Part shown: piece after piece, positions 34,268 through 42,586 of the stretch
Numbering within the stretch: position 1 is the stretch's first letter
Layout of the letters: the number at the start of each line of letters is the position of its first letter
Source: UBA6985 sp946536225
Lineage (GTDB): Bacteria; Bacillota_I; Bacilli_A; RF39; UBA660
Length of the DNA: 64,000 nucleotides
Assembly: GCA_946536225.1 (NCBI GenBank)
Contig: CAMNEE010000001.1
Span: 248,001-312,000, forward strand
Reading direction: 5' to 3'
The notes under the pieces: generated by a model
The model's database searches: none
Told to the model about the DNA's origin: nothing
Seen by the model: the letters and a program-made list of their open reading frames with translations, nothing else
Made by a program: the position numbers and the translations under genes

Positions 34268-34298
34268 ATATATATGGTAAACATATATATTTTTTTTA
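34268..34298. terminator. Bidirectional terminator
   Basis: Stem ATATATATG / CATATATAT, 5-nt loop, long T-run right and A-rich left; it serves the HD gene and the convergent YgjV-like gene. Confidence 0.75.
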
Positions 34299-34844
34299 TT
34301 TTCTTTTTCTTCTTCTTTTATGTTTTTCTTTTATTACTCTTTCTAGTCCTAATAGACCACCTAGTAAATCTGATATTGAATGTAACATGCTCGTGTAGGC
34401 TTGAACTATGAAGTTATAAATTATACCTGTTACTCCAGCTACAGTTGTTGCTATTTTAAGTATAAATACATTTCCATACCAAAGAGCTATACCATATATA
34501 ATAATATTAAAGATTGGTATTATATCTAATACATTTTTAACAAATGGAATATTAATTATTAAAGCAACTATTAAATATATTACTAGAATTAAAAATGGTA
34601 TCTTCTTTTTTCTTTTAATATATTTATCAAATACTAAGTTTCTTATTACTGCTACCACGCTACTTATTACACCTGTGAATGCACCAAGTAATAGGTAACA
34701 TAAGGAGTTTGAAAAGTTTGCAAGTGCATTATAGGTAAGAATAGCTCTTTTATTAGTAGATGATGTACTTAAAAAGTTAAATGTAAAGGCTGCAATACCA
34801 AATAGCTGTGCGACTATAAATATAAGTGTTTCTATTTTAGGCAT
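34296..34844 (-). CDS. YgjV-family inner-membrane protein
   Basis: A 182-residue protein with five to six membrane helices and the YgjV pattern QLFGIAAFTFNFLS and ANFSNSLCYLLLGAFTG, followed by AVIRNLVF. The C-terminus is an Arg/Lys-rich tail (EKHKRRRKRK). Members are uncharacterised small membrane proteins. ATG at 34844 follows AGGA with 7-nt spacing; TATAAT (34869-34874 on the - strand) lies upstream. Confidence 0.85.
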   Translation of the reverse strand: MPKIETLIFIVAQLFGIAAFTFNFLSTSSTNKRAILTYNALANFSNSLCYLLLGAFTGVISSVVAVIRNLVFDKYIKRKKKIPFLILVIYLIVALIINIPFVKNVLDIIPIFNIIIYGIALWYGNVFILKIATTVAGVTGIIYNFIVQAYTSMLHSISDLLGGLLGLERVIKEKHKRRRKRK

Positions 34845-35004
34845 ATATCATTCCTCATATCCTTTCTTATTATACCATTTTTAAAAAATATAAAATATGT
34901 CTTGTATGTAAATATATTGAATTTATAAAAATTATATTGCTATTTTGCATATTATATATTATCTTGTAATTAGAGTAGAGTTGTATAGGAGGAATAATAA
35001 GAAA

Positions 35005-36822
35005 ATGAAAAATTTACTCAAAAAAATTATTTGTTCAACTTTGGTAATGGCAATAATTTTAAACATGTTTTTTCCTTTAAGTGTATTAGCTGGTGATGCT
35101 TTTGTTATTACATTTAATGTAGAAGATTCAAGTGTTTATACGCTTTCTACAACCGGTGGTCTAGGTGTTGATCAGGCTGGTGAACCACATCAAAAAATTG
35201 ACATAATGGTTGGAGAAGCAGATGAAACTAACAATTTTTTCTATAATTGTAGTAACAATGTTTGTACTGTAAATATACCTAATACAGTTAATGGAACTGT
35301 ATGGGTTAGATACAATGGAAACGCTTTTGATTTAACAATTGGTGAAACAAAATATGAACCTGAAACACCAATTAGTAGTAATACTACATTAACTGTTAAA
35401 GCACCAAGTGGTAATCAAAATCCACCTCCAACTGATCCAAATCAACCTGATCCAAATCAACCTGATCCAAATCAACCTGATCCAAATCAACCTAATTCTG
35501 GTGGATCACATTTTGATGGACATGCTTATCTTATTTGGGCATGTAAAAATCATGAGGGTGTTTGCTTCAAACATTATACTGATATTCATGATACAGGTGA
35601 TGGTAGTAGTAATTTTATTAAAGCATCAACAGTAATAGATGATAGAACTAATGAATCATTTGATGTTAATGTCGATTTAAAAGGCTGGAGTACAGATGCT
35701 AAGTTTGATGAATGGGTAAGATTATACAAAATGTATAAAGGTATTCCTGAAGCAAATTCAATTAATTGGGCTGAAGTTGATCCAAAAGACATGATTGGAG
35801 ATCCTGAAGATGTAAGACCTTATGAAGATAAATATGCTACTGTTTGTAATAAACCTACAGATCCTATGGCACCAGGTAGTGAATGGGATGCATTTCAATC
35901 ATGTGTTAATGAAAAAGCAGTTACTGAGGATCATAAATTAATTGTAAGAGCTCAATTACAACCAGTAGGTGAACCTCAAGAAAAAAATGCTTATGTTTCA
36001 TATGGAGATAGAAACTTTAAAGCAGTTATCTATAATGATGACTATAAAGGCGTATCAATTGGTAGTTTAGATGATTTACATTATTATCCATCTACATGGG
36101 CTAATCCATTCTTAAGAAGAGATCAATATGATATATCTGATACTGCTAAAGATAAACCAACAGGAATTGATGTTAATATTCTTGAAAACATAGTTAATAT
36201 TAAAACATTAGATTACAATGGATTTAATATTACTGCGCTTGAAGCTTTAGATGTTTCTGAGAAAGCAGTTGAAGTATCTAAAGTTGATAATGAATGGAGA
36301 ATTAAATTTAATTCTAATTTCTATGATCATGTAGTATTTAAAGCAACAGATAGTAATAATAAGGAATCTTATTTCCAAATAAAAAGAACAACTGTTGATC
36401 CATGGATAAGACATGGTGAAAATCATAAACCAATTATAATTGCTGACTTCTATTTTGATAGAACTAAGAGTTACTCTGATTATGATTTAACTGCTAAGAT
36501 TATTTATAAAGATGGAACTGAAAAAATGGTTAAATTAAATGCAGTTAAACGTATAGATGACGGATTAGGTAATATTACTCCTGAATATGAAGTAGATGAA
36601 GAAACTCCTGTTGATCCAGAACATAATCCTAATGTTCATGGAAGAGGATTAAAACATTCTTCATTTGAATATGAACTTGAAGAAGGAGAAGACCAAAAGA
36701 TTAAGACATTCTATGTATATGTAGAAAATAAAGGAAGTACAGATAAAACTTATGCTGGTACTGTTGCTGGATCTGGTAAAGGTGTAAAAGCAAATCTTTA
36801 CGATCCTGAGGAGGACCATTAA
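35005..36822 (+). CDS. Large secreted protein with DPNQP linker repeats
   Basis: A 605-residue exported protein. The signal peptide is at residues 1-29 (ends LSVLA). A small N-terminal beta domain (30-130) with a Cys pair (NCSNNVCTV) is followed by a Pro-rich linker with four exact DPNQP repeats. A large C-terminal region of unknown fold follows, with further Cys residues (WACKNHEGVCFKH; VCNKP; SCVN). There is no sorting motif and no membrane tail. ATG 35005 is 12 nt from AGGAGG, longer than usual. The downstream gene, 1 bp away, encodes a small anchored protein, so the pair may work together at the surface. Confidence 0.75.
   Translation: MKNLLKKIICSTLVMAIILNMFFPLSVLAGDAFVITFNVEDSSVYTLSTTGGLGVDQAGEPHQKIDIMVGEADETNNFFYNCSNNVCTVNIPNTVNGTVWVRYNGNAFDLTIGETKYEPETPISSNTTLTVKAPSGNQNPPPTDPNQPDPNQPDPNQPDPNQPNSGGSHFDGHAYLIWACKNHEGVCFKHYTDIHDTGDGSSNFIKASTVIDDRTNESFDVNVDLKGWSTDAKFDEWVRLYKMYKGIPEANSINWAEVDPKDMIGDPEDVRPYEDKYATVCNKPTDPMAPGSEWDAFQSCVNEKAVTEDHKLIVRAQLQPVGEPQEKNAYVSYGDRNFKAVIYNDDYKGVSIGSLDDLHYYPSTWANPFLRRDQYDISDTAKDKPTGIDVNILENIVNIKTLDYNGFNITALEALDVSEKAVEVSKVDNEWRIKFNSNFYDHVVFKATDSNNKESYFQIKRTTVDPWIRHGENHKPIIIADFYFDRTKSYSDYDLTAKIIYKDGTEKMVKLNAVKRIDDGLGNITPEYEVDEETPVDPEHNPNVHGRGLKHSSFEYELEEGEDQKIKTFYVYVENKGSTDKTYAGTVAGSGKGVKANLYDPEEDH
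35434..35493 (+). repeat. Perfect 15-bp tandem repeat x4 (DPNQP)
   Basis: Four identical units of GATCCAAATCAACCT in frame. DNA identity with no codon drift suggests recent or ongoing expansion. Confidence 0.97.
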
Positions 36823-36823
36823 T

Positions 36824-37258
36824 ATGAAAAGATATTTAAGTTTATTAATTGTTTTACTTGTTATTCCTTTTGTAGTTAATGCTGCTGAAACTGATGTAGT
36901 ATCTTTAGATGCAACAGTAAGTGGAGGAAAGATTAGTTATGAAGGAACTACAGGAGAAGAGTCTGTAGCAGTAACTTGTAAGTTATATAATTCTGAAGGA
37001 AAAGAAATTGATGTATTATCATCACAAGTTGATGAAAAAGCATTCACTGGAAGTTTCACAGTTACTTCAAAAGGTAATTATGAAGTTGCATGTGCTAATT
37101 ATGAAGGTGGAGACTTCGTTAAGAAAAGTGTAACTGTTAAAGAAGTAAGTAATCCAAAAACAGGTGATAACATTGTTACTTATGTTTCACTTGCAGTTGT
37201 TTCTTTAGTAGCAATTCTTCTATTTGCATTAAAGATTAAAAATTCTAAAAAGAATTAA
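36824..37258 (+). CDS. Small sortase-anchored surface protein (NPKTG)
   Basis: A 144-residue protein: signal peptide 1-20 (ends VVNA), one Ig-like/beta domain of about 85 residues with two Cys, then NPKTGD at about residue 111, a hydrophobic helix and KIKNSKKN. The tail NPKTGDNI followed by a helix closely matches that of the protein at 9486, so both should be substrates of the same sortase. ATG 36824 follows AGGAGG in the end of the upstream gene. Confidence 0.85.
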   Translation: MKRYLSLLIVLLVIPFVVNAAETDVVSLDATVSGGKISYEGTTGEESVAVTCKLYNSEGKEIDVLSSQVDEKAFTGSFTVTSKGNYEVACANYEGGDFVKKSVTVKEVSNPKTGDNIVTYVSLAVVSLVAILLFALKIKNSKKN

Positions 37259-37262
37259 AAAT

Positions 37263-37294
37263 AAAACAGGTATTAATAATACCTGTTTTTTTAT
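37263..37294 (+). terminator. Terminator of the 35005-37258 operon
   Basis: 12-bp stem AAAACAGGTATT / AATACCTGTTTT, 3-nt loop, T-run. Confidence 0.88.
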
Positions 37295-37349
37295 TGTTTA
37301 AAAGATACATATAATTATTACTATGTTATAATATATATGTCTTTAAAAT

Positions 37350-37426
37350 GTTTCTGTAGCTCAGTTGGATAGAGCAGTCGCCTCCTAAGCGAAAGATCGG
37401 CGGTTCAATTCCGCCCAGGAACACCA
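37350..37426 (+). tRNA. tRNA-Arg (CCT)
   Basis: A 77-nt cloverleaf with encoded CCA. Acceptor GTTTCTG / CAGGAAC; anticodon loop CTCCTAA gives CCT (reads AGG). The top anticodon-stem pair is a G/A mismatch. TATAAT at 37327-37332. Confidence 0.95.
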
Positions 37427-37438
37427 TTTACATTAATT

Positions 37439-37462
37439 AACACCTTTTTAAGGTGTTTTTTA
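37439..37462 (+). terminator. Terminator of tRNA-Arg
   Basis: Stem AACACCTT / AAGGTGTT with a 3-nt loop and T-run. Confidence 0.85.
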
Positions 37463-37471
37463 GTGCATAAT

Positions 37472-37500
37472 TTGACTAAAAATTAATACTTTGTTAATAT
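37472..37500 (+). promoter_or_regulatory. Promoter of the HipA-like gene
   Basis: TTGACT, 17-bp spacer, TAATAT. Confidence 0.75.
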
Positions 37501-37528
37501 ATGTATCGATTTAAAGGGGCGAAATAAA

Positions 37529-38293
37529 ATGGAAAGTAAGATACATGGTATACCTATATTAACTGATGATATGAAGATATCTAGTGAAAATGATTATCAC
37601 ATAAAGAAGTTTAATATAGATGGTGAAATATATTATTTTAAATCTGTAGCACCAGGTGGAGTTCCTTATTCTGAGTTAATTGCTAATGAATTTGCAAGAG
37701 ACTATGGAATACCTTGTGTAGAATACTATTATGCTAAATATAAAGACTATCATGGATATCTTTCTAAGGATTTTTCAAGTGATAACCAAAAGTTAATGAA
37801 TGCTTATTTAAAAGAAAATGTTAGTGGCTATATTATTAATAGTATTAGTAATATTTCCGATTGTCTTGAAGGAATTCCAGCTCGTGATAAGATTGTTGAT
37901 GAATTATATAATCTAATTGTATTTGATATTATAATTGGTAATGCTGATAGACATGATGAAAATATTATTGTTACTAATGATGAAACTATATATCCAATTT
38001 TTGATAATGATTGGACAGGATCAAGCGTTGCTGTTAAAGAAGGTCACTATGCTTTATTTATTGATTCTTATTATAATTCGATATTTGATGAATTATATAG
38101 ATATAATAGAGAATACTACGATAAACTACTACATCATTTACGTTTATTAAACTTTAAACATCTTAAAGATGTGTTAAATAGAGTAGAAGATAAAATGGAA
38201 ACTCCTATAAAGCCATATGACAGAGATGAGATAATAGACGTATTCACATTTAATAAACAAAATATAGAATATAAATTAAGTAAGATAAAATAG
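37529..38293 (+). CDS. HipA-like protein kinase, stand-alone
   Basis: A 254-residue protein of the HipA/PI3-4-kinase-like fold. The catalytic loop is IIGNADRHDENIIV (Asp140, Asn145), followed by the metal-binding PIFDND (Asp159, Asp161); an ATP-binding Lys may be in YYFKSV (Lys38). HipA toxins of E. coli have about 440 residues with a N-terminal subdomain that is absent here. No HipB-like HTH gene is adjacent. The kinase may be a CtkA-like or housekeeping member rather than a toxin. ATG 37529 follows AAAGGGGCG. Monocistronic, directly downstream of tRNA-Arg. Confidence 0.82.
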   Translation: MESKIHGIPILTDDMKISSENDYHIKKFNIDGEIYYFKSVAPGGVPYSELIANEFARDYGIPCVEYYYAKYKDYHGYLSKDFSSDNQKLMNAYLKENVSGYIINSISNISDCLEGIPARDKIVDELYNLIVFDIIIGNADRHDENIIVTNDETIYPIFDNDWTGSSVAVKEGHYALFIDSYYNSIFDELYRYNREYYDKLLHHLRLLNFKHLKDVLNRVEDKMETPIKPYDRDEIIDVFTFNKQNIEYKLSKIK

Positions 38294-38313
38294 ATTCCTA
38301 TTTTATCTTTTTT
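38282..38313 (+). terminator. Terminator of the HipA-like gene
   Basis: 12-bp stem AAGATAAAATAG / CTATTTTATCTT, ATTC loop, T-run. Confidence 0.88.
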
Positions 38314-38355
38314 TATTTTAACTTATGTTATAATGATTATAGAGAGTTGTTTTGT

Positions 38356-40551
38356 ATGAAGAAGAGTTATTATTATGATATTGATATTATAAGAATTATT
38401 TCTTGTATATTTGTTTTTTTGTATCATATAGGGTTAGTTGAAGGTGGTTTTTTAGCTGTTTGTACCTTCTTTGTATTAACTTCTTTTTTGTCTTGTATAT
38501 CAGTTTTTAAACATGAAAAGTTTAATATATTAAAATACTATATTACTAGAATATATAGAGTATATATTCCTATGGTAGCAGTTATATTTATAAGTATAGG
38601 TGTAATTGCTTTATTTAAAGAGTATAACTGGTTAAATTTAAAACCTGAAGTATTTTCTATACTCGGTGGATATAATAATTATTGGCAACTTAATACTAAT
38701 TTAGATTACTTTGCAAGACATATTGCATCTCCTTTTATGCATTGTTGGTATTTAGGTATATTATTACAATTTGAATTAGTATTTCCTTTTATATTTATGA
38801 TTTTAAAAAGAATAGGTAAAAATAATAAAGGTAAACGTCCTATTAGAGTATTAATCTTATTATCTGTTATTAGTACAGGATACTTTATCTATCAAGGACA
38901 TAATTCAAGCAGAATATTCTTATACTATGATACATTCTCTAGAAGTTTTTCTTTAATATATGGTTTATTATTTGGATTTATGTATCACTACTACGGTAGT
39001 TTTATAAATGGATTTATTTATAATAATAAGATACTAAATAGATTAATGTTCTTGCTCTACTTAGGAGCTCTTATATTCTTATGTATTGTTATAAGTGATA
39101 AGTCTAAGTTCTTAATAGCTAGTATGATCATAGTATCATTTATATCTTTAAGACTTATAGATTATTCTTTAATTTATAAAGGTAAGATACCAATACTTAA
39201 TATACTTGGTAAAATAACATATCCAGTTTATTTAGTACAATATCCAGTTATTTTTATATTTGGTTATATGGGTATTACTAACTATTATCTTGAAGTATTA
39301 TTAATACTTGTTATTTCAATTATTATTAGTTTTTCATTTGATAAACATGATAAAAAGATAACTAGATATATTAATTATGTTTTCTTAGTAATTATATTAT
39401 TCTTTAGTATAATTGGTTTTATTAAATTTGTTAGAGCTAAAGACTATTCAGAAGATATGATTAAATTAAAAGAAGAATTAAAAGTTAATCAGTCTAAGAT
39501 AGATGAATATAATGAAGCATATTTTAAAACTTTAAAAAGTGAAGAAGAAGAGTGGAATAATATACTTAGTAGTCTTGATAATGATAAAGAAGCTTTAAAA
39601 GAACAAGTAAAAGAATTATCTATAGTATGTGTTGGAGACTCAGTTATGTTAGGTGCTGTTCCTACGCTTAAATCAACATTTAAAAATGGTTACTTTGATG
39701 CTGAAATATCAAGAACATGTTATAAAGCTAATCCAATATTAAGTGATTTAAAAAAGAAGAATATGTTAGGTAATCCAATTGTTATGAATTTTGGAGCAAA
39801 TGGAGATTGTAATAATAAGGCTAAACTTGATACACTTGCAACTATTGGAGACAGGGATGTATTTTGGATGACTGTTACTAATGATAGTTCGGTTCATTTT
39901 AATGATAAGATTAAAAAGTTTGCTTCTGAACATGAAAACTTACATATTATTGATTGGGAACAAATTTCAAAAGGACACTTTGAATACTTTGCAGCTGATG
40001 GTATACATTTAACTTCATCAGGAAGAAATGCATTCACAGATAGTATTTATGATGCTATTTATAACTTATATTTAGAAAGATATAATCAAGAAAAAGAAAA
40101 GATACTAAAAGAACATGAAGATGCTCGAAATAACAAATTTACTTACTTTGGTAATGACTTATTAATTGGTTTATCTAGTTATTTTGAAGATAATTCAAAT
40201 AACAAATATATTACTAATTCTAAATACAATTATAAGACATTAAAAAGTGATTTAGAAACTATCAAAGATAATAAAACTATAACTAAAAATATTGTTTTAG
40301 TATTTGATAAATCAATGAAATTAAATATAGATGATTATAAAGATATTATAAGTGTATTAAGTGATATAAATCTTTATATTATTAATGTTACTAATTTAGA
40401 TTTAAGTAGTATAAAAAGTGATAACGTATTTGTATTTGATTTTTATAATGAACTATTAAATAATGAAAAGTACTTATTATCAGATGGTCTTCATTTATCA
40501 AATGAAGGTAATAGTGCTTTATATAGTTTTATAAAAGAGAATGTGAAGTAG
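38356..40551 (+). CDS. OatA-like acyltransferase with tandem SGNH modules
   Basis: A 731-residue membrane protein. The N-terminal about 370 residues are an acyltransferase-3 domain with about ten helices (YYDIDIIRIISCIFVFLYHIG). After a coiled linker comes a C-terminal SGNH domain: SIVCVGDSVMLGA (catalytic Ser), MNFGANGD and ADGIHLTSSG (Asp-x-x-His). This layout transfers acetyl from inside to the wall (OatA/PatB type). A second, shorter SGNH-like module follows (about 595-731): YFGNDLLIGL replaces the GDS block, so the nucleophile is missing, while SDGLHLSNEGN is retained. ATG 38356. Confidence 0.88.
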   Translation: MKKSYYYDIDIIRIISCIFVFLYHIGLVEGGFLAVCTFFVLTSFLSCISVFKHEKFNILKYYITRIYRVYIPMVAVIFISIGVIALFKEYNWLNLKPEVFSILGGYNNYWQLNTNLDYFARHIASPFMHCWYLGILLQFELVFPFIFMILKRIGKNNKGKRPIRVLILLSVISTGYFIYQGHNSSRIFLYYDTFSRSFSLIYGLLFGFMYHYYGSFINGFIYNNKILNRLMFLLYLGALIFLCIVISDKSKFLIASMIIVSFISLRLIDYSLIYKGKIPILNILGKITYPVYLVQYPVIFIFGYMGITNYYLEVLLILVISIIISFSFDKHDKKITRYINYVFLVIILFFSIIGFIKFVRAKDYSEDMIKLKEELKVNQSKIDEYNEAYFKTLKSEEEEWNNILSSLDNDKEALKEQVKELSIVCVGDSVMLGAVPTLKSTFKNGYFDAEISRTCYKANPILSDLKKKNMLGNPIVMNFGANGDCNNKAKLDTLATIGDRDVFWMTVTNDSSVHFNDKIKKFASEHENLHIIDWEQISKGHFEYFAADGIHLTSSGRNAFTDSIYDAIYNLYLERYNQEKEKILKEHEDARNNKFTYFGNDLLIGLSSYFEDNSNNKYITNSKYNYKTLKSDLETIKDNKTITKNIVLVFDKSMKLNIDDYKDIISVLSDINLYIINVTNLDLSSIKSDNVFVFDFYNELLNNEKYLLSDGLHLSNEGNSALYSFIKENVK

Positions 40552-40558
40552 GTGTGAA

Positions 40559-41122
40559 ATGAGAATTGGAATAGATATAGATGATACCGTTGCAAGAACT
40601 CAAGATGCATTAATAAAGTATGCTTTAAAATGGGATAAGAAATATCTTTTAGGTAAAGGCTTTAAAAATAGAAATGCTTATCTATTAACTGATATGTTTT
40701 ATTGGACAAGCGAAGATGTTGAAAATTTTTTTAAATATGTAAAAGATAAGAGACTATTTGAAAAGATAAAAGTAAAATCATTTGCTAACTTTTTTATTAA
40801 TGAATTATATAATCAAGGTAATATTATTATATTTGTAACCAGAAGAAATATAAATGGACCAGGAGGAGAAGATATTACTAAGAATTGGTTAGATAAACAT
40901 AGATTTAAATATCATAGTATTATATTTGAGTGTTTTAATAAGGTTCATACTTGTTTAGATGAAGAAATAGATTATTTAATAGATGATGATGTTGATAATA
41001 TTAATAGTCTAAATGGTACAAATGTAAAAGGTATACTTATTTCTAATGGTAAAAATGATAGTGCTAATAGAAGAGTATATAAGGATTGGAAAGAAATATT
41101 TGAGTTTTTAAGTAATGAGTAA
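40559..41122 (+). CDS. HAD-family 5'(3')-nucleotidase-like hydrolase
   Basis: A 187-residue haloacid dehalogenase-type phosphatase. Motif I is GIDIDDTVA (Asp nucleophile plus acid/base Asp), motif II FVTRRN, motif III around Lys in FECFNKVHT and motif IV IDDDVDN. The pattern resembles the NT5C deoxyribonucleotidase family, which dephosphorylates nucleoside monophosphates. ATG 40559 follows GTAGGTG; it is 7 bp after the acyltransferase gene and likely cotranscribed with it. Confidence 0.85.
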   Translation: MRIGIDIDDTVARTQDALIKYALKWDKKYLLGKGFKNRNAYLLTDMFYWTSEDVENFFKYVKDKRLFEKIKVKSFANFFINELYNQGNIIIFVTRRNINGPGGEDITKNWLDKHRFKYHSIIFECFNKVHTCLDEEIDYLIDDDVDNINSLNGTNVKGILISNGKNDSANRRVYKDWKEIFEFLSNE

Positions 41123-41123
41123 T

Positions 41124-41152
41124 TTGCTTATTTAAATAAAATATGCTATTAT
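41124..41152 (+). promoter_or_regulatory. Promoter in front of the candidate sRNA
   Basis: TTGCTT, 17-bp spacer, TATTAT, placed just after a stop codon with no reading frame of use downstream on +. Confidence 0.6.
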
Positions 41153-41157
41153 TTAAT

Positions 41158-41285
41158 AGCTTTTGGTGAATTGATCCAAATAAAACCTTACCGAAAGCAA
41201 AAAACAATAAATCGACTCAAACTTGATAATTTATACAACTAGAAAAATAAAAAGAACTTATGACATTGATAAGTTCTTTTTATTT
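41158..41285 (+). ncRNA. Candidate small RNA, about 120 nt
   Basis: Between a promoter and a strong terminator lies a non-coding stretch. Its 5' part folds GCTTTTGGT (41159-41167) against ACCGAAAGC (41191-41199) with one G-U; an alternative short hairpin TTTGG/CCAAA lies inside. The 3' end is the hairpin AAAAGAACTTA / TAAGTTCTTTT plus T-run. It does not look like SRP RNA, 6S, tmRNA or RNase P RNA. It is not upstream of a + strand gene, which argues against a riboswitch. Confidence 0.5.
41250..41284. terminator. Bidirectional terminator (sRNA and 41280 gene)
   Basis: 11-bp stem AAAAGAACTTA / TAAGTTCTTTT with a 9-nt loop, T-rich right and A-rich left; the convergent gene stops at its edge. Confidence 0.8.
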
Positions 41286-41717
41286 GCAATAAGTAATTAA
41301 TTTATCATGAGCATTATAAATACAACCTGTTTCATAATTAACTTTATATGTTTCAGTTATTATATTGTATTTTAGTTCTATTACATAGCCTTCTATTTCA
41401 TCTTTGGCAATTGAGTAAGTAAAATCAATTGTAGATGTATTATCTTTATTATCTATATTATTAGTTAAAAATATTTCTTTTTTACCTGTTTTACCATCGT
41501 CATTAAAAGTAATTGAACTCTTAGTTACATTAGTAAATTGATCTTTTATATTATATTTGTAAGTATTACCTTTTATATCATCTATTTTTATTCTAACATC
41601 TTCCTTTTTGTTATGTTTAACAATTATTAAGAATGTTGTTGATATTATTAATATTGTTAGTAATATAGCTGTTGTTATTACAAATTTCTTGTTTAATTTT
41701 CTTCTAGTTTTTTTCAT
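41280..41717 (-). CDS. Small single-pass membrane protein, unknown
   Basis: A 145-residue protein with a basic N-terminus (MKKTRRKLNKK), one membrane helix (about 13-34) and an extracellular domain of about 110 residues, probably all beta, with two Cys at the end. ATG at 41717 follows AGGTGAT. The family is unknown; the architecture resembles the other short membrane-anchored proteins of this window. Confidence 0.7.
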   Translation of the reverse strand: MKKTRRKLNKKFVITTAILLTILIISTTFLIIVKHNKKEDVRIKIDDIKGNTYKYNIKDQFTNVTKSSITFNDDGKTGKKEIFLTNNIDNKDNTSTIDFTYSIAKDEIEGYVIELKYNIITETYKVNYETGCIYNAHDKLITYCK

Positions 41718-41790
41718 TTTATCACCTAGTAAATTATATCAAATATTAATTAAAAAAAGAACACGTTAGTGATATAATAAATGTAATGTT

Positions 41791-41866
41791 GCTGGCTTAG
41801 CACAGTTGGTAGTGCAATGCCCTCGTAACGCATAGGTCGGAGGTTCGAGTCCTCTAGCCAGCACCA
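41791..41866 (+). tRNA. tRNA-Thr (CGT)
   Basis: A 76-nt cloverleaf with encoded CCA. Acceptor GCTGGCT / AGCCAGC is fully paired; anticodon loop CTCGTAA gives CGT. One C/C mismatch closes the anticodon stem. Promoter TTAAAA, 17 bp, TATAAT (41773-41778) precedes it. Confidence 0.93.
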
Positions 41867-41893
41867 TAATATTATTTAGGTCAGGGAGAACTC

Positions 41894-42505
41894 ATGAAAA
41901 AGAAAATAATTAAGTTTAGAAAGAGAAGAGATATACCTAAATTAGATTTTGAAACTAACTTATTTTTATCTTTTGTTAAAGCTAAAAAAGTAAGTCATCC
42001 ATCAGTGAGAGAAATCAATTCAAAATTACATATGTATCCTCGTGCGTGTGATAAACAAGAAGTTTATGTTTTTAATGATTTTGAAGAATATAGAAATTTT
42101 TATTTAATGTATTTAAAATCAATTGAAGATGAACTAATAGAAAAGGCTATTCTTACTCATGGTAATAAAGGACAAATTGTTGCATTAAAAGGTTTAGTTA
42201 ACTCTATCATTGTTAGAAAACAAGTACTTGCATTCTTTGATAATTTAACTGATGAAGTATGTGATCAAATATATGAAGAAGGCTATTTTACTCCATATGA
42301 TGTCTTAGCTTATTGGGAAGAAAATAATGTTTGTCCAGAAGCTACTTTTGGTATTCTTGATAAGAATAGATGTGATTTCTTTGATAGTTGTAGTAGTTGT
42401 AGATGTGAATGTGCAACACATCATATGAAGTATGAAGTTCCTAATACGGAAGAATTAAAAAAGGTAAGAGCTAGAAGAAATAAAGAAAATACAATTGTGT
42501 GGTAG
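41894..42505 (+). CDS. Cys-cluster protein, unknown
   Basis: A 203-residue soluble protein with a very basic N-terminus (MKKKIIKFRKRRD), a helical middle and a C-terminal Cys/His cluster CDFFDSCSSCRCECATHH (about residues 158-175), likely metal-binding. I know no family. ATG 41894 follows CAGGGAGA, 27 bp after tRNA-Thr with no terminator between, so it may be transcribed from the tRNA promoter. Confidence 0.72.
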   Translation: MKKKIIKFRKRRDIPKLDFETNLFLSFVKAKKVSHPSVREINSKLHMYPRACDKQEVYVFNDFEEYRNFYLMYLKSIEDELIEKAILTHGNKGQIVALKGLVNSIIVRKQVLAFFDNLTDEVCDQIYEEGYFTPYDVLAYWEENNVCPEATFGILDKNRCDFFDSCSSCRCECATHHMKYEVPNTEELKKVRARRNKENTIVW

Positions 42506-42521
42506 AAACACCACCTTTTTT
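42499..42521 (+). terminator. Weak terminator
   Basis: A 5-bp stem GTGGT / ACCAC overlapping the stop, followed by CTTTTTT. Confidence 0.4.
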
Positions 42522-42533
42522 AATGCCCTAAAT

Positions 42534-42561
42534 TTGCGTTTTTTATAAATAAGTGTATAAT
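42534..42561 (+). promoter_or_regulatory. Promoter of the three-gene unknown operon
   Basis: TTGCGT, 16-bp spacer, TATAAT. Confidence 0.7.
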
Positions 42562-42586
42562 ACATTCCTAAATAAAGGGGTTAATT

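Noticed and set aside
37529..38293. HipAB toxin-antitoxin module
   Set aside because: No HTH antitoxin gene lies on either side, and the kinase lacks the N-terminal subdomain of HipA.
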